From NCBI GenBank assembly GCA_963377175.1, contig CAUJNA010000535.1, forward strand, positions 1,060,001 to 1,124,000: 64,000 nucleotides of DNA. The letters are read 5' to 3'. This document shows, piece after piece, positions 21,691 through 33,479 of the stretch. The position numbers and the translations under genes were made by a program. The first letter of the stretch is position 1; each line of letters begins with the position of its first letter. The stretch is from Effrenium voratum (Eukaryota; Sar; Dinophyceae; Suessiales; Symbiodiniaceae). The notes under the pieces are model-generated. The model was not told the DNA's origin and did no database searches. It saw only the letters and a list, made by a program, of their open reading frames with translations.

Positions 21691-24600
21691 TAGATGTCAT
21701 GAATGCCCTTCGAATGTCCTGCAAAGCAACACCATTCACACCTACCGCTTGCAGCATGGCTCAGAGACCATGATATACCCTTGCATGGAACCATTAGACT
21801 CACCATGAACAACAAAGTTAGAGAAGGCAGCAATGACTCGGATTCAACTACTAACATCATCACAACACACAGCCTGTTTGGCTGGAATCGCCGCCTCACA
21901 AGCGTGTTATGTCGCGGTCGGTGAAATCTAACTTCCTACAAAACATTTTGATTGATGGATGCAAATGAAATAGTCAAATGAGGGCGCTGCCCTGCAAGGA
22001 AATGACACGTACCAATTGAGAGGAGGAATTGGCTGCTCTGCAGCGGTGTTCGGACAAATCACAAATACAGCTGAGGTCCCAAACACTGATAAATCAAGCA
22101 GAAAAAGGCGTGTGTTGAAGCTGGGCCTAGCATGCACACATCCCCAAATCAGCCCATGCCACTTGTGTTGACGTTGGACCACCCCCTGCTGGTGCCAGAC
22201 CTTTTCTTCGCAGGAGAATGGCTCCCAAGAAAACCCACGCATGAGCGCGCCCAGAAACCATTGGCGGATTTGCATAGGCCTTGCCATGATCCCTCTACTC
22301 AAATGGTCAAGCGGTGTTTTGCGACCCTCCAAAGCCGTGTTTTGAGGGGTCCATTAATTCTCAGGAGTGCAGCTGCCGGATAGGCACAGCATTTAGCAAC
22401 CAATCTCACGCACATGTACACAAAACCACAAACCTGTGCACAGTGACCAAGTCGGCTTTGCCAGGAAACAGCTAAGTGGCCTGGCCTCCTATATTCTGTG
22501 CTTCCTTAAGCTTCACCCATTGCTTCAAACCACCAGAGGGAACTCGGCGCCGCCTTGCTTGGTGCTGGCTTCGGCCTTGCGGGAGCCTGGCCAGCCGGCA
22601 ACCAAATCTCTCGCTCCCATGTGCGATACGTCGGCTGTGCCTGCCTGTACAGTTTAAACCAGAACAGGTTCGTCTTTAATTGGCGGGATGTCCGTTGGTT
22701 CCGCTTTTGAACTAGTTCAAGGTGGGTACTCGCGAAAATAAAACAATCAAACCACAAACTCCGTGCAAAAAGAAACGCAGCGACATCATGCAACCTCTGC
22801 AGTAGCCACCCAACTGGATTTGTCCGCTGTCACGGCTCCTCGTCATTGAAGAGCGGATCCTGACAATGCACCATAGTTCAAAATTGGACATGGAGTCCGA
22901 AAAACCTGGTGCAAGGACGGAGCTCTGGTTAAGATACTTTGCCATACGCGTGGGGAGGGGTCTGCAAATGGAGCCGAAATGCGCGACAGGAGCCCGTTTA
23001 GAATCAAAAAACAATGGCTTTGTCGCGGGGCAACACTTAGCAAAACAGGTAGGGAGCATGTTACAATGAATCTGGCTGAATTAGAAAAACAACATGTATC
23101 TGAAATAAGGGTTCATCATGAAAGGCAAGTTTACCACGGTGAGGTCGCAAGCCTCCTCTGGCAATTTGACCAGAACGAAGGTGCTGCTTGCTTTATTTGG
23201 GTGCCCCTTCGGGAGATCTCGTTTCTGGCTCTCCCCAAACTCCGGAAGGAGTTCCCTGCTGAGCTACTTGTAAGGGGTCCTCGTGAGACTTTCCCCTGAA
23301 AGTGGAGTCCCAGTGACTTGTCCAAACAGGAAGTAAGTTTGGGCAGCTGATAAAAGCTAGTCATCGGCAGAAGGGCCCTGGGCCAATTCTTCAGCAGAAG
23401 CTTTCCTGATACAGGGGTCCCAATCCCATGGGCCCAATCCTTGATCCATAGAGTTGGAGGCCCCGGTTCCAATCCCTTCCCACAACCCTGAAGAGCGGCC
23501 ACGGTCTCAGTCCTCGTCCCTGGCAGGCAATCGGCTGCCAGCTTTGGTCGGGAAGTCGAAGCCGTCGTCGTCAAAAAGAGAGGAGCCCTGCGCACTTTCG
23601 TGTCACCACTGGGTATCTACGTAGGTGTAACCTGAGTGGCAAACGTTCCACTGGTTCATCCCAAAGCATGCCGAAGCTCCCCAGTTCCCAAGTTTCGACT
23701 GGAGGTTCTGTTCGCAGCTTTGATGAAGCTCCCCGTGCAAGACTGTCGGCCCCACAATGTGATATCACATCACAGTTGCTCAGAGCGGAGTCAGATTAAT
23801 TCTGGCCAGAACTAAACTAGGAGAAAACAACTGACAAGCCTAAAGCTGGCCCCTGTTTCCAATCCCACACTTAGGCCTCGCAAACTCTGCCTAGACTCCT
23901 CTGCCAACCCAGTGTCTTACCTTGAGACCTACAACCAAGCAAAGCTTCGCAGCTGAGCTGTTCCAGAAGTCTTCGCTCGCACGCGCAACAGCCTCACCGG
24001 GACGTCCTTGTGGCCCCTCCCTACCAAAAATCCGTTGGACTCGTCGTGCTAAGCACAACGGCTCCTCCATTGTCTCTTTTGGTTCGCCAGTCATTCCATG
24101 CGGCAAATTCCACAAATTGGAGAAGAGTGAGTTGTGCATGTTGTTTTTGACTTTGTGCGTGTTTCCGAAACCTGACCCCCTAAAAATTGTGGTTTTCTGG
24201 TGGTTTCTAAAAAAGCACCCATCCAAAGGGAGGTGCAACCAGTGTCCCCACATGTGCCATGGTCAAAGATCCTTCCGGGCGTGGTCATGGGGTTCCTTCA
24301 GTGGAAATCCCAACAATGGTTGCATCTAAACTCATTGAGGGCTCATGATCCCTACCAACCCCAAGTATGGTCTTTTGCACACACGGGGGCCGGTCTCACA
24401 ACAGGAAGCACCATTGTGGAAAGGCTTGAAAGAGAAACGGGAAACTGAACAATTAGCGCACGCAAGAGGCCCTAAGTGTTGCAAGGCATTGAAGTGAATC
24501 CAAGAGGCAACCAGACTCAGAGGGCTCCCTTCAAAGGACCCTGGACTTTTGTTTGGCTCCAAAGGGAAACCCAAGGAAACCAACGATCTGGGGGGGGCAC

Positions 24601-27535
24601 CCTCCCCTATTTGGAGACACGCCCTGTCACAACTGCCCTGCCTTCGAAGCTGAGGGCGCCTGGGTCAGAAACAGAGCAAAGAGCGAAGAGCAAAGAGCCG
24701 AGAGAGCACAGACCGATTGCCATGTGGTGGGTGGTGGTCGATAGCATTGCTTCCTTGAAACGGGCAGAGACGGGAATGCTCGCCCAAACCTTCTGGAAGC
24801 GAAGGAACCCGGGAACATTGGCTGATTTCTGCTGGTGTTTTGATGACTTCACCCGTGAGCCACTGTTTCCGCGAGCAACTCTGTACAAAGGTGTCTGGGA
24901 GTTTGGCTAGAAACGAATGGGTTCCACGAGTTTAGATGCGTTTCTTCCACTTACAATATTATTCCGCAAAGTCTCCTATTCCACGGATCAAGCAAGAGAA
25001 GCTTCTCCAAGATGGCAAATGATTCGAAAATGTTGTCAACATCAAATGCGGTAGCGGGTTTCCCCGGATTCACCTTTTCCATTTTCCCTCTAGAATTGTG
25101 CTTGAGTACAAAGCAGTTCAATGTGTTTTCTGAAAACTGCATGGGAAGCCATGCTGTGCACATTCAGACAGTTTGCCAAGAAGTCCTAAACAAACGATTG
25201 TGTTGTGCATGCCCTTACACCCTGCTTGTTTGAAACACAAGGCGAATTTTCAAAGGTGGACATTCGTAGCCCCAACTAAAGCTCGACTCCTGGTGGCGAA
25301 GCTTTCAGGGGGTCAACATTTGCACCAATGTTGGAAATGCCTTTGAATGGCCATGAAACTGCGCACCCCTGCCTCATCAAAGAGGGACCCAGCGCTTTTG
25401 GCGGGCGATGCCTGACGCGCCGACGCACGACTCGGCGGTGTCACACGGGCGCCAAAACCGCGTGAAAGCCTCGGACTTTCCAGCAGGGCATCCCCAATCA
25501 TCGAGTCTCACTGACCGCGTCCATCCAAGCACCTGCCAAATCTGGCTCATGAGCACCTCTTCTAACAGCATAACAAGACTCGAATAGAAGGGCCGGATTG
25601 GCCTTGCCACATGATCCTTTTGGATGCGCAGCTTGAGAGATCCATTTTTAAAGGTGGCAAAAATGACCCGAACGAAATCGGTCCAATTATTGAAAACCTC
25701 AAATCAGCAACAGGGGGGAGCTGAGTTTGGCAATCCACAAAATGCAGATCTCACAACCTAGTTCTAGTTAAGGTCTGTTCAAACCCTAAGGAAATTCTTA
25801 AATCCATGCCCCGACCCCAGATGTGCGAACCCTCCGCGCTCAGCCCCGGCCTTCGCCGGTCGCGGCACCTCCGGGGAGGGCAGAGCCGGGCCCTCATGCA
25901 AAGGAAATGGTTGTGCAAAGCCGAGTCGAAACATTATAGGTTTCTGTGTATTATTCGATATATTCTATATCTATATATATGTATGTAAATATACACATGG
26001 GAAGTGCTCAAAACATCCTGTTCAAATCTAGGGCATAAGGAACTCTGACGTTGATGCGCTGGCGCGACATTACGCGAGCGGTAGCTTGCGCGACCGATTG
26101 CGCAACACGCTGGCCTTCAGCCGCCACATGTTTGTCTTACGCGGGGGGCCCTGATGACCACCTTCAATCGCAAGGCAATGTTGTTTGAACGCTCACATAT
26201 ACCTACACATCATGTACATCATGTTTTGTTTGCCACCAGTCACCAGCAAACATGAATGAAAGTTTGCGCAAACGTCTGCCAGAATTCAACAACATCTACT
26301 AAACAGCTGTGGCCATTTGTGGTCATGTGAGCAACCTGCAGCTTCCCGCTAGCAAGGGAACGGGTGTTGCGCAGATGTCGCCAAGCGAACTGTCAAAAAG
26401 TTAAAGGTCAAACCAAAGGGCAATCGCGTCACATGACATGTTGCTCGCTTGGCTCAACGACTCAAAGCTGATGAGCAGATTTTCGCGCAGCGATCACCGT
26501 CGGAATTCCTTGTTGAAATCCGTACGGACTCTGGAAACCGCCGCTAGAATCTCGCATGTAGCGAACCTTTTGTGCCACTCCATGCGAAAATTGGGTTTGG
26601 AATCTACAACTCGCAGCCCCGGTACCACTTGGAAAAAACCTTGTCTGGCCAAATGCATCCGTATAACTCCAAATGTCAGCTTCACGTGGGTTACCTGATC
26701 TCCTTACAAGCAGTCTAGTTAATAAGTCCTTCTCCCCAGTCGAACGAAACGATGCCATTCCGGGGCCCACAAATCGAGGAGCACCCCCAAACAACATATC
26801 ATATCTGAGAATGCATGTTCATGTTCGTCACTGCAAAATGCAATACTTGCGCGTAACACTTCTGAAGTTTCAATTACAAATTCAGAAATGCGCTGACTGA
26901 GTTTATCAACACCTTTGTGTTATGTAGAACGTGGAGATGAGGGTGTGGTCAGGTGTGCCTCAAAATGGGGAACCTCCAGAATGGGTGTTTGTTCCTTGAT
27001 TTCCCTTTCTAGATCTTCAATTTATTCCCACACAAGCACAGGACCCCAATAGGGAGATATCCTGAAGAAGGCAGAGCAATCGCTTGATCGGTGCTGGTGT
27101 TCCCATCTCACCGCAAGGCCCAGAGAAAAGAGATCGAGCGCCTGAATGTAGCCCAGGGAGAGGAGACGGGGCCGCAGGAAAGAGTTGCTGGGTGCTAAAT
27201 GGCGACACCGCCATGACTTTCCTCTGGCAGCAATCATTCAAATGGTGTCATCATGATTTGAGGAGGACAGTTTGATTTACTGAGCACCAGGCGGCTGGAA
27301 AGTGCAGTTGATGGCAGCTGCGACGGGGATGGGGCTGGCTGGGTTACTGGTGCTACACGCCAAGGGCTTGGTGTGTAGACCAAAAAGCGCCTGGGCCACA
27401 AGAAGATCTTGGTACTCTTGGTACTTGAAGTTTGGGGTGTCCAACCAGAAGCGGAAACCGCGTGTGCCTCACGTAGTTGTTGACAATGTGTGTGTGTGTG
27501 CCCAGAAAAGGAAGGAACCCATTTGGACGAGGACG
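21691..27535. other. ~5.8 kb with no gene recognised
   Basis: No transposon domain, RNA gene or convincing reading frame is seen. The longest open frames are 130-155 codons, without motifs and often opposed by equally long frames on the other strand. A short AT-rich tract lies at 25960-25995. A spliced host gene with short exons would not be visible by this reading. Confidence 0.45.
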
Positions 27536-27539
27536 AAAA

Positions 27540-27540
<1 letters not shown>

Positions 27541-27592
<52 letters not shown>

Positions 27593-27602
27593 CATATATA
27601 CT
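27541..27602. repeat. (TA)n microsatellite
   Basis: About 60 bp of alternating TA with single GTA and ACA interruptions, followed by a T/G-rich tract. It lies outside the satellite array and lacks the satellite flanks. Confidence 0.95.
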
Positions 27603-29755
27603 ATTATTTCTTCTTTTGATTTTTTTTGGGGGGATAGTCATCATGATGAGGGGTGGTCAACGTCACTGGGAAGAGATTAGACCTTTGACACGCGCAACAT
27701 CCAAGAAGGGTCGTCCAAGTAGTCGGTGACCTTTCAAGGAACATCTCCGTTCTCTCAGAGGCAGCTTCTCAGATTCTTGGGTCGTGCCAACGGAAGACTG
27801 CCGCATGCCTGCTCAAAGGTGCAGCTCCGCTCAAGAAAATTCAACTTGCGCCTTCTGGGAAATTGCCCCCGAGCGCATCACCCTGACACTGTATGCAGAT
27901 TGCATATGTATGAGTATATATAATATATATATTATATATGATACACATACAGAGGTAGAGGGGTCGTAAGTTCCAAAATCACTTCCAAGCCACCCCCGGG
28001 ACGGACTGCCTGGAAGGGCTCGTCGTCAAAGAGGGAGCTGGAGCTTGCAGGAGACGCCTGAGCTGCAGAGTGATCAAGCTTGAGACCCCAGAGGCAGGGG
28101 GCCCTTGGCGGACCGTTTGGGTGCTTCAAAACATACCTTCCCACTGACTAACACGGGGCCTGCACTTGAAAATCATATTCTTTTCGATGGGCCTTACTAG
28201 TGGGAGGGAGGGAGTTCCTTCTGGTTTCTCTTTCAACAACATTGAAAATAGGGACCCAAAGCCGCAAACAAGGAAGTGTCCCAAGTTCAGTGGCCAATTT
28301 TCAAGCTCGAACCCTATGGCAGCAATGTGCACAAGCGATGTCCTGAACGGAAATCCCAAAGTGTGCCGGGCCGAAAAAAGAACAACCTCAAAACATTATG
28401 GCAAGAAGGTGGTTTGGAAGGGCCTGCTCAGTGCAATCAAGCGAGTTTTGCTTTGCATGGCAGACGCCAAGCAAAACCGCCGCTTGCTGCAGCATTTCGC
28501 GTCCTGCAAGAAGATACAAAAAAAGACAACGCACCAAGAACAAAAGGCGATCTGGGAGAACGCTTCAATTGTGCACAAAAGACCCGCTCTTGGTTTTGTC
28601 CAATCAATTCATGGGTGTTTCAGAACTACACCCAAAGCAGCAAACTAACAGTTTTGTTTGGCGGTGATCATCACTGGTCGACGTTTGCTTCCGTGCACCA
28701 GAAAAGGGGCCCGGGCACTGCCAATCTCGGAAACAGACCTGCAGCTGTCAGCCACACACCCGCGTCCCCCGCCCCGCCCCGCCTTCGAAGAAGCTTGCAA
28801 GGGTGCCTGCCGAGAGGAGCGGTAAGGTTCAGCGTTCCACCCGGGCTCTGCGTTTGCAGTGGCCTTGGTGTCACATGAAAGGCTGCGTGACCTTTGGGCA
28901 GGGTTTTGGAAAAGAATATGCTGAGCGTTTCCCCCATCTGTGGGCCCTGGGGAATTGGCCGGCCAGTTCGAATAGAAAAATACGACGTGATGCGGAAGGA
29001 AGTGGCTGATCTTCCTACCAAGATCAACAGAGATTCCCTTCGCGGCAACAACAGCAAATGACATCAGCAGGGGAAAAGCGGCTTTCAAAAATGGCATCGC
29101 AAGCAAATAGCAAAACAAAGTTCGTAGGTCATCAAGGAAACAAGTGGTTATTGATTGCTCAAAGTGATTCAAAGAAACAACTGGCGCCTTTACATTTCCC
29201 GAGGGATCACCACAAGAACGTACCAAAATCCCAGGCGGGAAACAACTACACTTCTGCTAAGACCTGTGCCAAAATCAACGAGACTTCCCGGCAGGACCTC
29301 GCCTTTGCCCCAACTGAAAAGCAACTTATCCAGCTCTAGGTCCGCTGCGGAGCGGACTTTTACTTGAGCCAAACACAGAGTCGCACAACCTGTACAAGCG
29401 TATTGGGCATATATGGAGGAACAATTTATTACTCCTCCTTGGTGGAGCAGCCCTCATGGGCTGATCATACCGCAAACTCCCAAGAACTCGTGGCGGAGCA
29501 TGGACCAGGGACCTTCAAGATCCAAGCAGTCCAAGCTGACCCTTGCTGCGCTCCACCAGGAAAACGTATCCTGATCTACGCAAAGTCTCTTACATCTGTA
29601 CACCAGGCACGCTCTTTCTAAGCATGTCGGCGCGGTTGCGCTTGCCTGGGACATTAGTGTTTTCAAGGTGGTCCATAGCTACTCGTTCCTGGAGCCAGAG
29701 ATATCTGGTCTGGATATGTCCTAGCTTTACCTAGACGCCTCCAGAGGCGCCTCGG
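27603..29755. other. ~2.1 kb with no gene recognised
   Basis: A short (TA)n tract at 27915-27945. Open frames of 193-200 codons overlap on opposite strands near 28276-29226, but carry no recognisable domain. An 11-nt match to the 3' end of the dinoflagellate spliced leader (reverse complement) occurs at 29363-29373; see findings. Confidence 0.4.
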
Positions 29756-29985
29756 TCGGCTCGGGCTCCATCGTTTTTTATTATATGCGGTCGAGATATA
29801 GGACGAACGACAAGGACGACCCCCGAAGCCGGACGACGTTCCCGTCCAGGTCGGTCAGGCGAAAGCGCAGGTGCCTCGGGGTGACGGGGCCCCTCACGGC
29901 CATGAAGCGCCCGTCGTCCGAGCCCGTCTCCACGATGGTGCCCACGCCGCTTTTTAGTCTTGGACAGGATGTCGTCTCCCAGGTT
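29756..29985 (-). pseudogene. GC-rich foreign fragment fused to element 3 RNase H; viral-capsid-like, uncertain
   Basis: Distinctly GC-rich compared with both sides. On the minus strand one frame reads VLGNLGDDILSKT. After a one-base frame change, the second reads ETGSDDGRFMAV, then RHLRFRLTDLDGNVVRL and SFVLYLDRI before a stop. The RFRLTDLDG...SF.L pattern reminds me of proteins encoded by Polinton/adintovirus-like elements of invertebrates, but I cannot confirm this without a search. It follows the copia RNase H remnant with no LTR between, so it is either an insertion into element 3 or a chimaeric end. A poly-T run (GTTTTTTATT) at about 29773 follows it. Confidence 0.35.
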
Positions 29986-30002
29986 GCCCAGCACGCGGCT
30001 GA

Positions 30003-30840
30003 TCCACTCCGATTCACAGTGCCCTTCGCAGCAGTAGCGTCTGATTCCACTACTACAGAAATGGGAACTTGAAACTCTTCGAACAAGGCTTGCAACCCTA
30101 GTGCTACTGATCCACCCTTCACCAGAGCGTACTACTCTGACTCGCCGGTTGATAGGGCAATCGTTGACTGCACGTTGCTTGCGTGCTTCAAAACATGTTC
30201 GCCGTACAAAGCGATCATACCTGTCGTCGACCGACAGGTAACTGCATCGCCCGCGTGGTCGGAGTCGACCTGAACTCGTAGCTTGGACGGCTTAGCCTGT
30301 CTTGAAAACACTTGGCTTATATCCGGCTTCTTGACCAAATACCTGCATAGCCGCTTCAAGTCTTGCAGAGATGGGTCAGTCGGTGCAACCATCTTCCTCG
30401 AAAGATTCTTCACAGCATGACTCGAATCAGGCCTGCCCTGACTCAAATATGCTGCTCGATAACACACGACCGGTGCATGGATGCCATGTCCTTCGAAAGA
30501 AGTGGGCTGTTGCATCATCTGCACGTCCACAGACTTCTTCACGTCAGGTGTCTCCACACCTTTTGCCTTTGCGCTGGCCATGCCAAGCTGTTGAACTAGT
30601 AGATCAACATGCCGTCGGTCAGGTTCCAAGAAAATGGCACTCGATCCTTGGTGCACTCCACAACGAATCAAGCGATTCAAGCAGTGAACCTCCTTGTCGT
30701 CACTGACTTCGTCTCCCAAAGTTCCGAGCCATTTCAACTCATATGCAGTCTTGAGAATATCGTTCAAACGCTGTAGAGCTTCTCCATCTCCCAACGCCAT
30801 GAAGTCATCCCCATGCACGAGAACCAGCAAAATGCCACCG
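30003..30840 (-). pseudogene. element 3 RT catalytic end plus RNase H
   Basis: The frame from 30830 starts at LVLVHGDDFMALGD, the RT aspartate motif (V-H-G-D-D). It continues through the thumb (ELKWLGTLGDEV) and connection (VCYRAAYLSQGRPD) to RNase H (LRVQVDSDHAGDAVTCRS and STIALSTGESE). At 30132-30134 a TAG stop replaces what should be one of two tyrosines. The same frame then continues with YALVKGGSVALGL and VESDATAAKGTVNR. This is a single-codon nonsense mutation, not a frameshift. Copying function is lost because the RT N-terminal half is absent. Confidence 0.88.
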
Positions 30841-30919
30841 TTGACATCGTCTCAATATTCCTCTATCTCGTCTTCGCCGACAAAAGGTTCCTCAGCTATC
30901 GGTCCTGAGGATGATTGCT

Positions 30920-31640
30920 CTAAAGCACTGCGCTGACCTGTCTGTACAGAGCTGCCTTCACCAAAGCCGGCGGGTACCAAGCAGCCGCTCGAGCCACACC
31001 GCCGATCAGATGAATGTGCCTGCGCCATGGTTTGGCACCTGTCTTGTTTGTGCACTCTCCTTGTAGCAAATCGGCCAACAACTTGTTGTTGGTCATCCAT
31101 CCTGTCTCCTTTCTCAGCCTTGGAGCCCTTGCTTGTTGGTGGACTCCATAGACCATCGGCACATCGGGCCTCTCACGACGAGGTGTACATCATCTCGGTC
31201 TAAGAGTTCCTTGACCTCCGGGTCTTTCCACTCCATGGTGCCTCGTGCAGGAAATACCTTCCTGACAACCTGCATGAGGTGTGCAAGTGGCACAGCGCCT
31301 TGTCCATCCTCACTCGGCGCTGGTCAGGACTGATCCTACTTGTTGATGTTCTGCAACTGGGAAAACTGGTCGCGTGGTGGACTACCAGTCAACAGGATCG
31401 GCTGGCCCTTGTCGATCAAAGCTTCAACTTAACTTGCTTCACATCTTCCGGACTCAGAAGATCCCAACAAGATCCGTCCGGCTGCTGCTCCTCTGCGTCT
31501 ATAGCATAGCCAGGCCTAGCTGCTTCTCCTGTGAACCTCTTCGGACTATACACCTCCATCACATCCACAGCACCCATCTCGCAGCAGAGAATCGTAATGG
31601 AGTTGAGCTCCTTGTGCGTGATGTCCATCTCATAGGCTTT
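30920..31640 (-). pseudogene. element 3 methyltransferase-like domain
   Basis: Motif I region: GAVDVMEVYSPKRFTGEA followed by AIDAEEQQPDGSCWDLLS (about 31590-31440). Next, in a second frame, comes ILLTGSPPRDQFSQLQ at about 31400-31350. In related domains this position is Ser-Pro-Pro-Cys, so the presumed catalytic Cys is Arg here (codon at 31372-31374). In the frame starting at 31162, MTNNKLLADLLQGEC and HIHLIGGVARAAAWYPPAL complete the family pattern. Substrate and activity are unknown. Confidence 0.55.
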
Positions 31641-31659
31641 GTGAGCTCGTTCAACCTTC

Positions 31660-32050
31660 CGTTCAATCATGTTCTTCACCATCGTTTTCAAACGACTCAG
31701 GCTCAGTCCACTCGCGTCCGAGGGCTTTGCCTGTTCGGTTGAAACTCCGGCTCCCGGCTGGGACAGCGGGCTCTTCCCATCCGTCGGAAATCCAACGGTC
31801 GCACTTGGCAAGTCTTCGGACGCCAGTGCCTCTTTTCACTCCTTCAACGGTCATCACCAGGAGTGCATCCGGTCCCTTCCGGTACCCGGCACATGAGGTC
31901 CCCCGCATGCCGCCTGGGTAGCCACAACAAGACCGGGCTCGAGTGATGACCTCAAGATACGTACCTGCCTCTTGAGCTCGCGGACGGCATTCTCCGCCAG
32001 TCCGTTACTCCTATGATCCCCTACAGGTGGTTCCTGCAGGACCATCTCCA
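31660..32050 (-). pseudogene. element 3 integrase C-terminal part
   Basis: PVGDHRSNGLAENAVRELKR near 32030 is the third integrase catalytic block (the glutamate of the DDE triad, as AEN). It is followed by RQVRILRSSLE. Downstream frames (YRKGPDALLVMTVEGVKRG) fit the post-core region. The HHCC zinc region and both catalytic aspartates are missing, so it is inactive. Confidence 0.75.
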
Positions 32051-32058
32051 AGCCCACT

Positions 32059-32262
32059 TCACGAGCGGCTTGCTCCTTCTGCATGTTCTCCGTCACTCAT
32101 CATGACAGCGCTGACAAGGTTGTTGACCGTTCGGACCCACCTCCGGAACCCTTGCTCTTCGTTATGGAAATCCGGTTTACCAATCCTTTTTGTGTCAACA
32201 AGCAGCTTTCTGGGCTCATCTTTCCTCGACGCCTGTGCCAAATCACCTATACCTTGGGCCAA
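32059..32262 (-). pseudogene. element 3 gag-like segment
   Basis: RKLLVDTKRIGKPDFHNEE followed by FRRWVRTVNNLVSAV resembles the N-terminal capsid segment I associate with dinoflagellate copia gag (LVDTKG..KP..F). It reads straight towards the integrase remnant, implying deletion of the rest of gag and the protease. Confidence 0.55.
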
Positions 32263-33470
32263 CGCTGCCAGACTTGCCTGCTGTGTTGTCTGTCCTCCTG
32301 AGTGGCTCGCAGCGCAGTTGGTTTACAGCGCTGAGCTGGGCCATCTCTTCCGGACTCGCCATCTTCACACGTCCGGCGAGGGCGTAGCCTCTCTTGTACA
32401 AAGAGTCGGTGACTGTTCTCCCGATTCAAACTCAACGTCGGAAAAGCAGGCCAGGAGCGATCGAGGAGGCTGGCGCGGTGGTACGGGCTTCTTCTCCTTC
32501 ACCTGCACCTCTGGCTCGCTCTCAGTCGATTCCTCCTCAGCTCACTCCTCTGACCCGCTGTGAAAATGGGCCGGAGGTTTTAGAGAATGCTTTCTCTTCT
32601 TTTGCTCTCTCCTCCTTCTCTTTCACCACCTTCTTCTTCTCCTCCTTTCCAGCCACGGCCTTACCAGCCAGCTGCAGCAGGACTGGCTTTGGTGCGCCGG
32701 GGCTTTCTTGGCTGTGGTACCCATCGGCTGCTGCTCTGCGCAGCAGCGCCCTGCCCCGCTCGTCACAGGAGCTGCACGGGTTGTTCAAGCTGTCTCTGCC
32801 TGATTCCGGATGGCCGTTTCCTCCTCGGCCTCCAACCCGTGTCCTCCACGCTCCCACTCGCCTCAGTGCACTCTCCTGCGTCAGCGGATGCACCGTGATA
32901 ATCCGCCCAAACGCACTGGCTGCGTGGGGTTCTCGGTCTCGCGACCGGTTGGTGCTTCTTGCTCTTCAACCTGCTCTTCTTCGTCAAACTCAACCCCGCG
33001 CTCGTTTCTGAAGCGCTCAATCTCCTCGCGCAGCTGCTGGGATGGAGCCTTGCCGAACTTCGCGGACTGCTTGAGCAAGCCTTTGAGCACCCGGAACTGC
33101 CTGCTCACCTGGCTCCTCCTCCAATCGTGGTAGGTGCCCTTCTTGCTCCGGCCGCAAATGCGAGGGCTTGCCTTTGCCCTTGGCCTTGCTCTTGTCCTTT
33201 CCGGCTTTGCCAGCCGGAGGGTGGTCTCCGGGGCCTCGCTCTGCTGCTGCTAGCCTCCGGATGCTGCTCTCTCACCTCGTCCGGATAGGGATCTTTGGCT
33301 CCTTTTTCTCAAGCTCCTTGAACTCCTTCTTAGGCTCCTCGGCTGGCTCTTCCGGAGCAACGGCACCACAGCGAGACGCACGCAAAGGTCCGCACCTCCA
33401 TTTCGTGCGCATCGAAGACAACTTTTTACGCACAGGGCCAGCAATTTGAGCCGACACCTCGATCTACACC
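32263..33470 (-). pseudogene. element 3 upstream low-complexity region
   Basis: Overlapping minus-strand frames rich in Glu, Lys, Ala and Arg (GKEEKKKVVKEKEE near 32640, EEEQVEEQEAPTG near 32970, PAEEPKKEFKELEKKEP near 33340). They look like a charged polyprotein leader or coiled segment. No domain is recognised and the true frame is uncertain because frames interchange. Confidence 0.4.
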
Positions 33471-33479
33471 AGGCCTTAA

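Larger units (their letters stand above)
29986..33470 (-). mobile_element. element 3: deletion-scarred copia-type fragment
   Basis: Minus-strand remnants in the order gag-like, integrase C-terminal half, methyltransferase-like, RT catalytic end, RNase H. No LTR pair is visible. At least two internal deletions are implied. The gag-like segment runs into the third integrase catalytic block within about 60 bp near 32060. The RT palm/finger part is missing between 30920 and 30830. Divergence from elements 1 and 2 shows it is a separate family. Confidence 0.8.
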
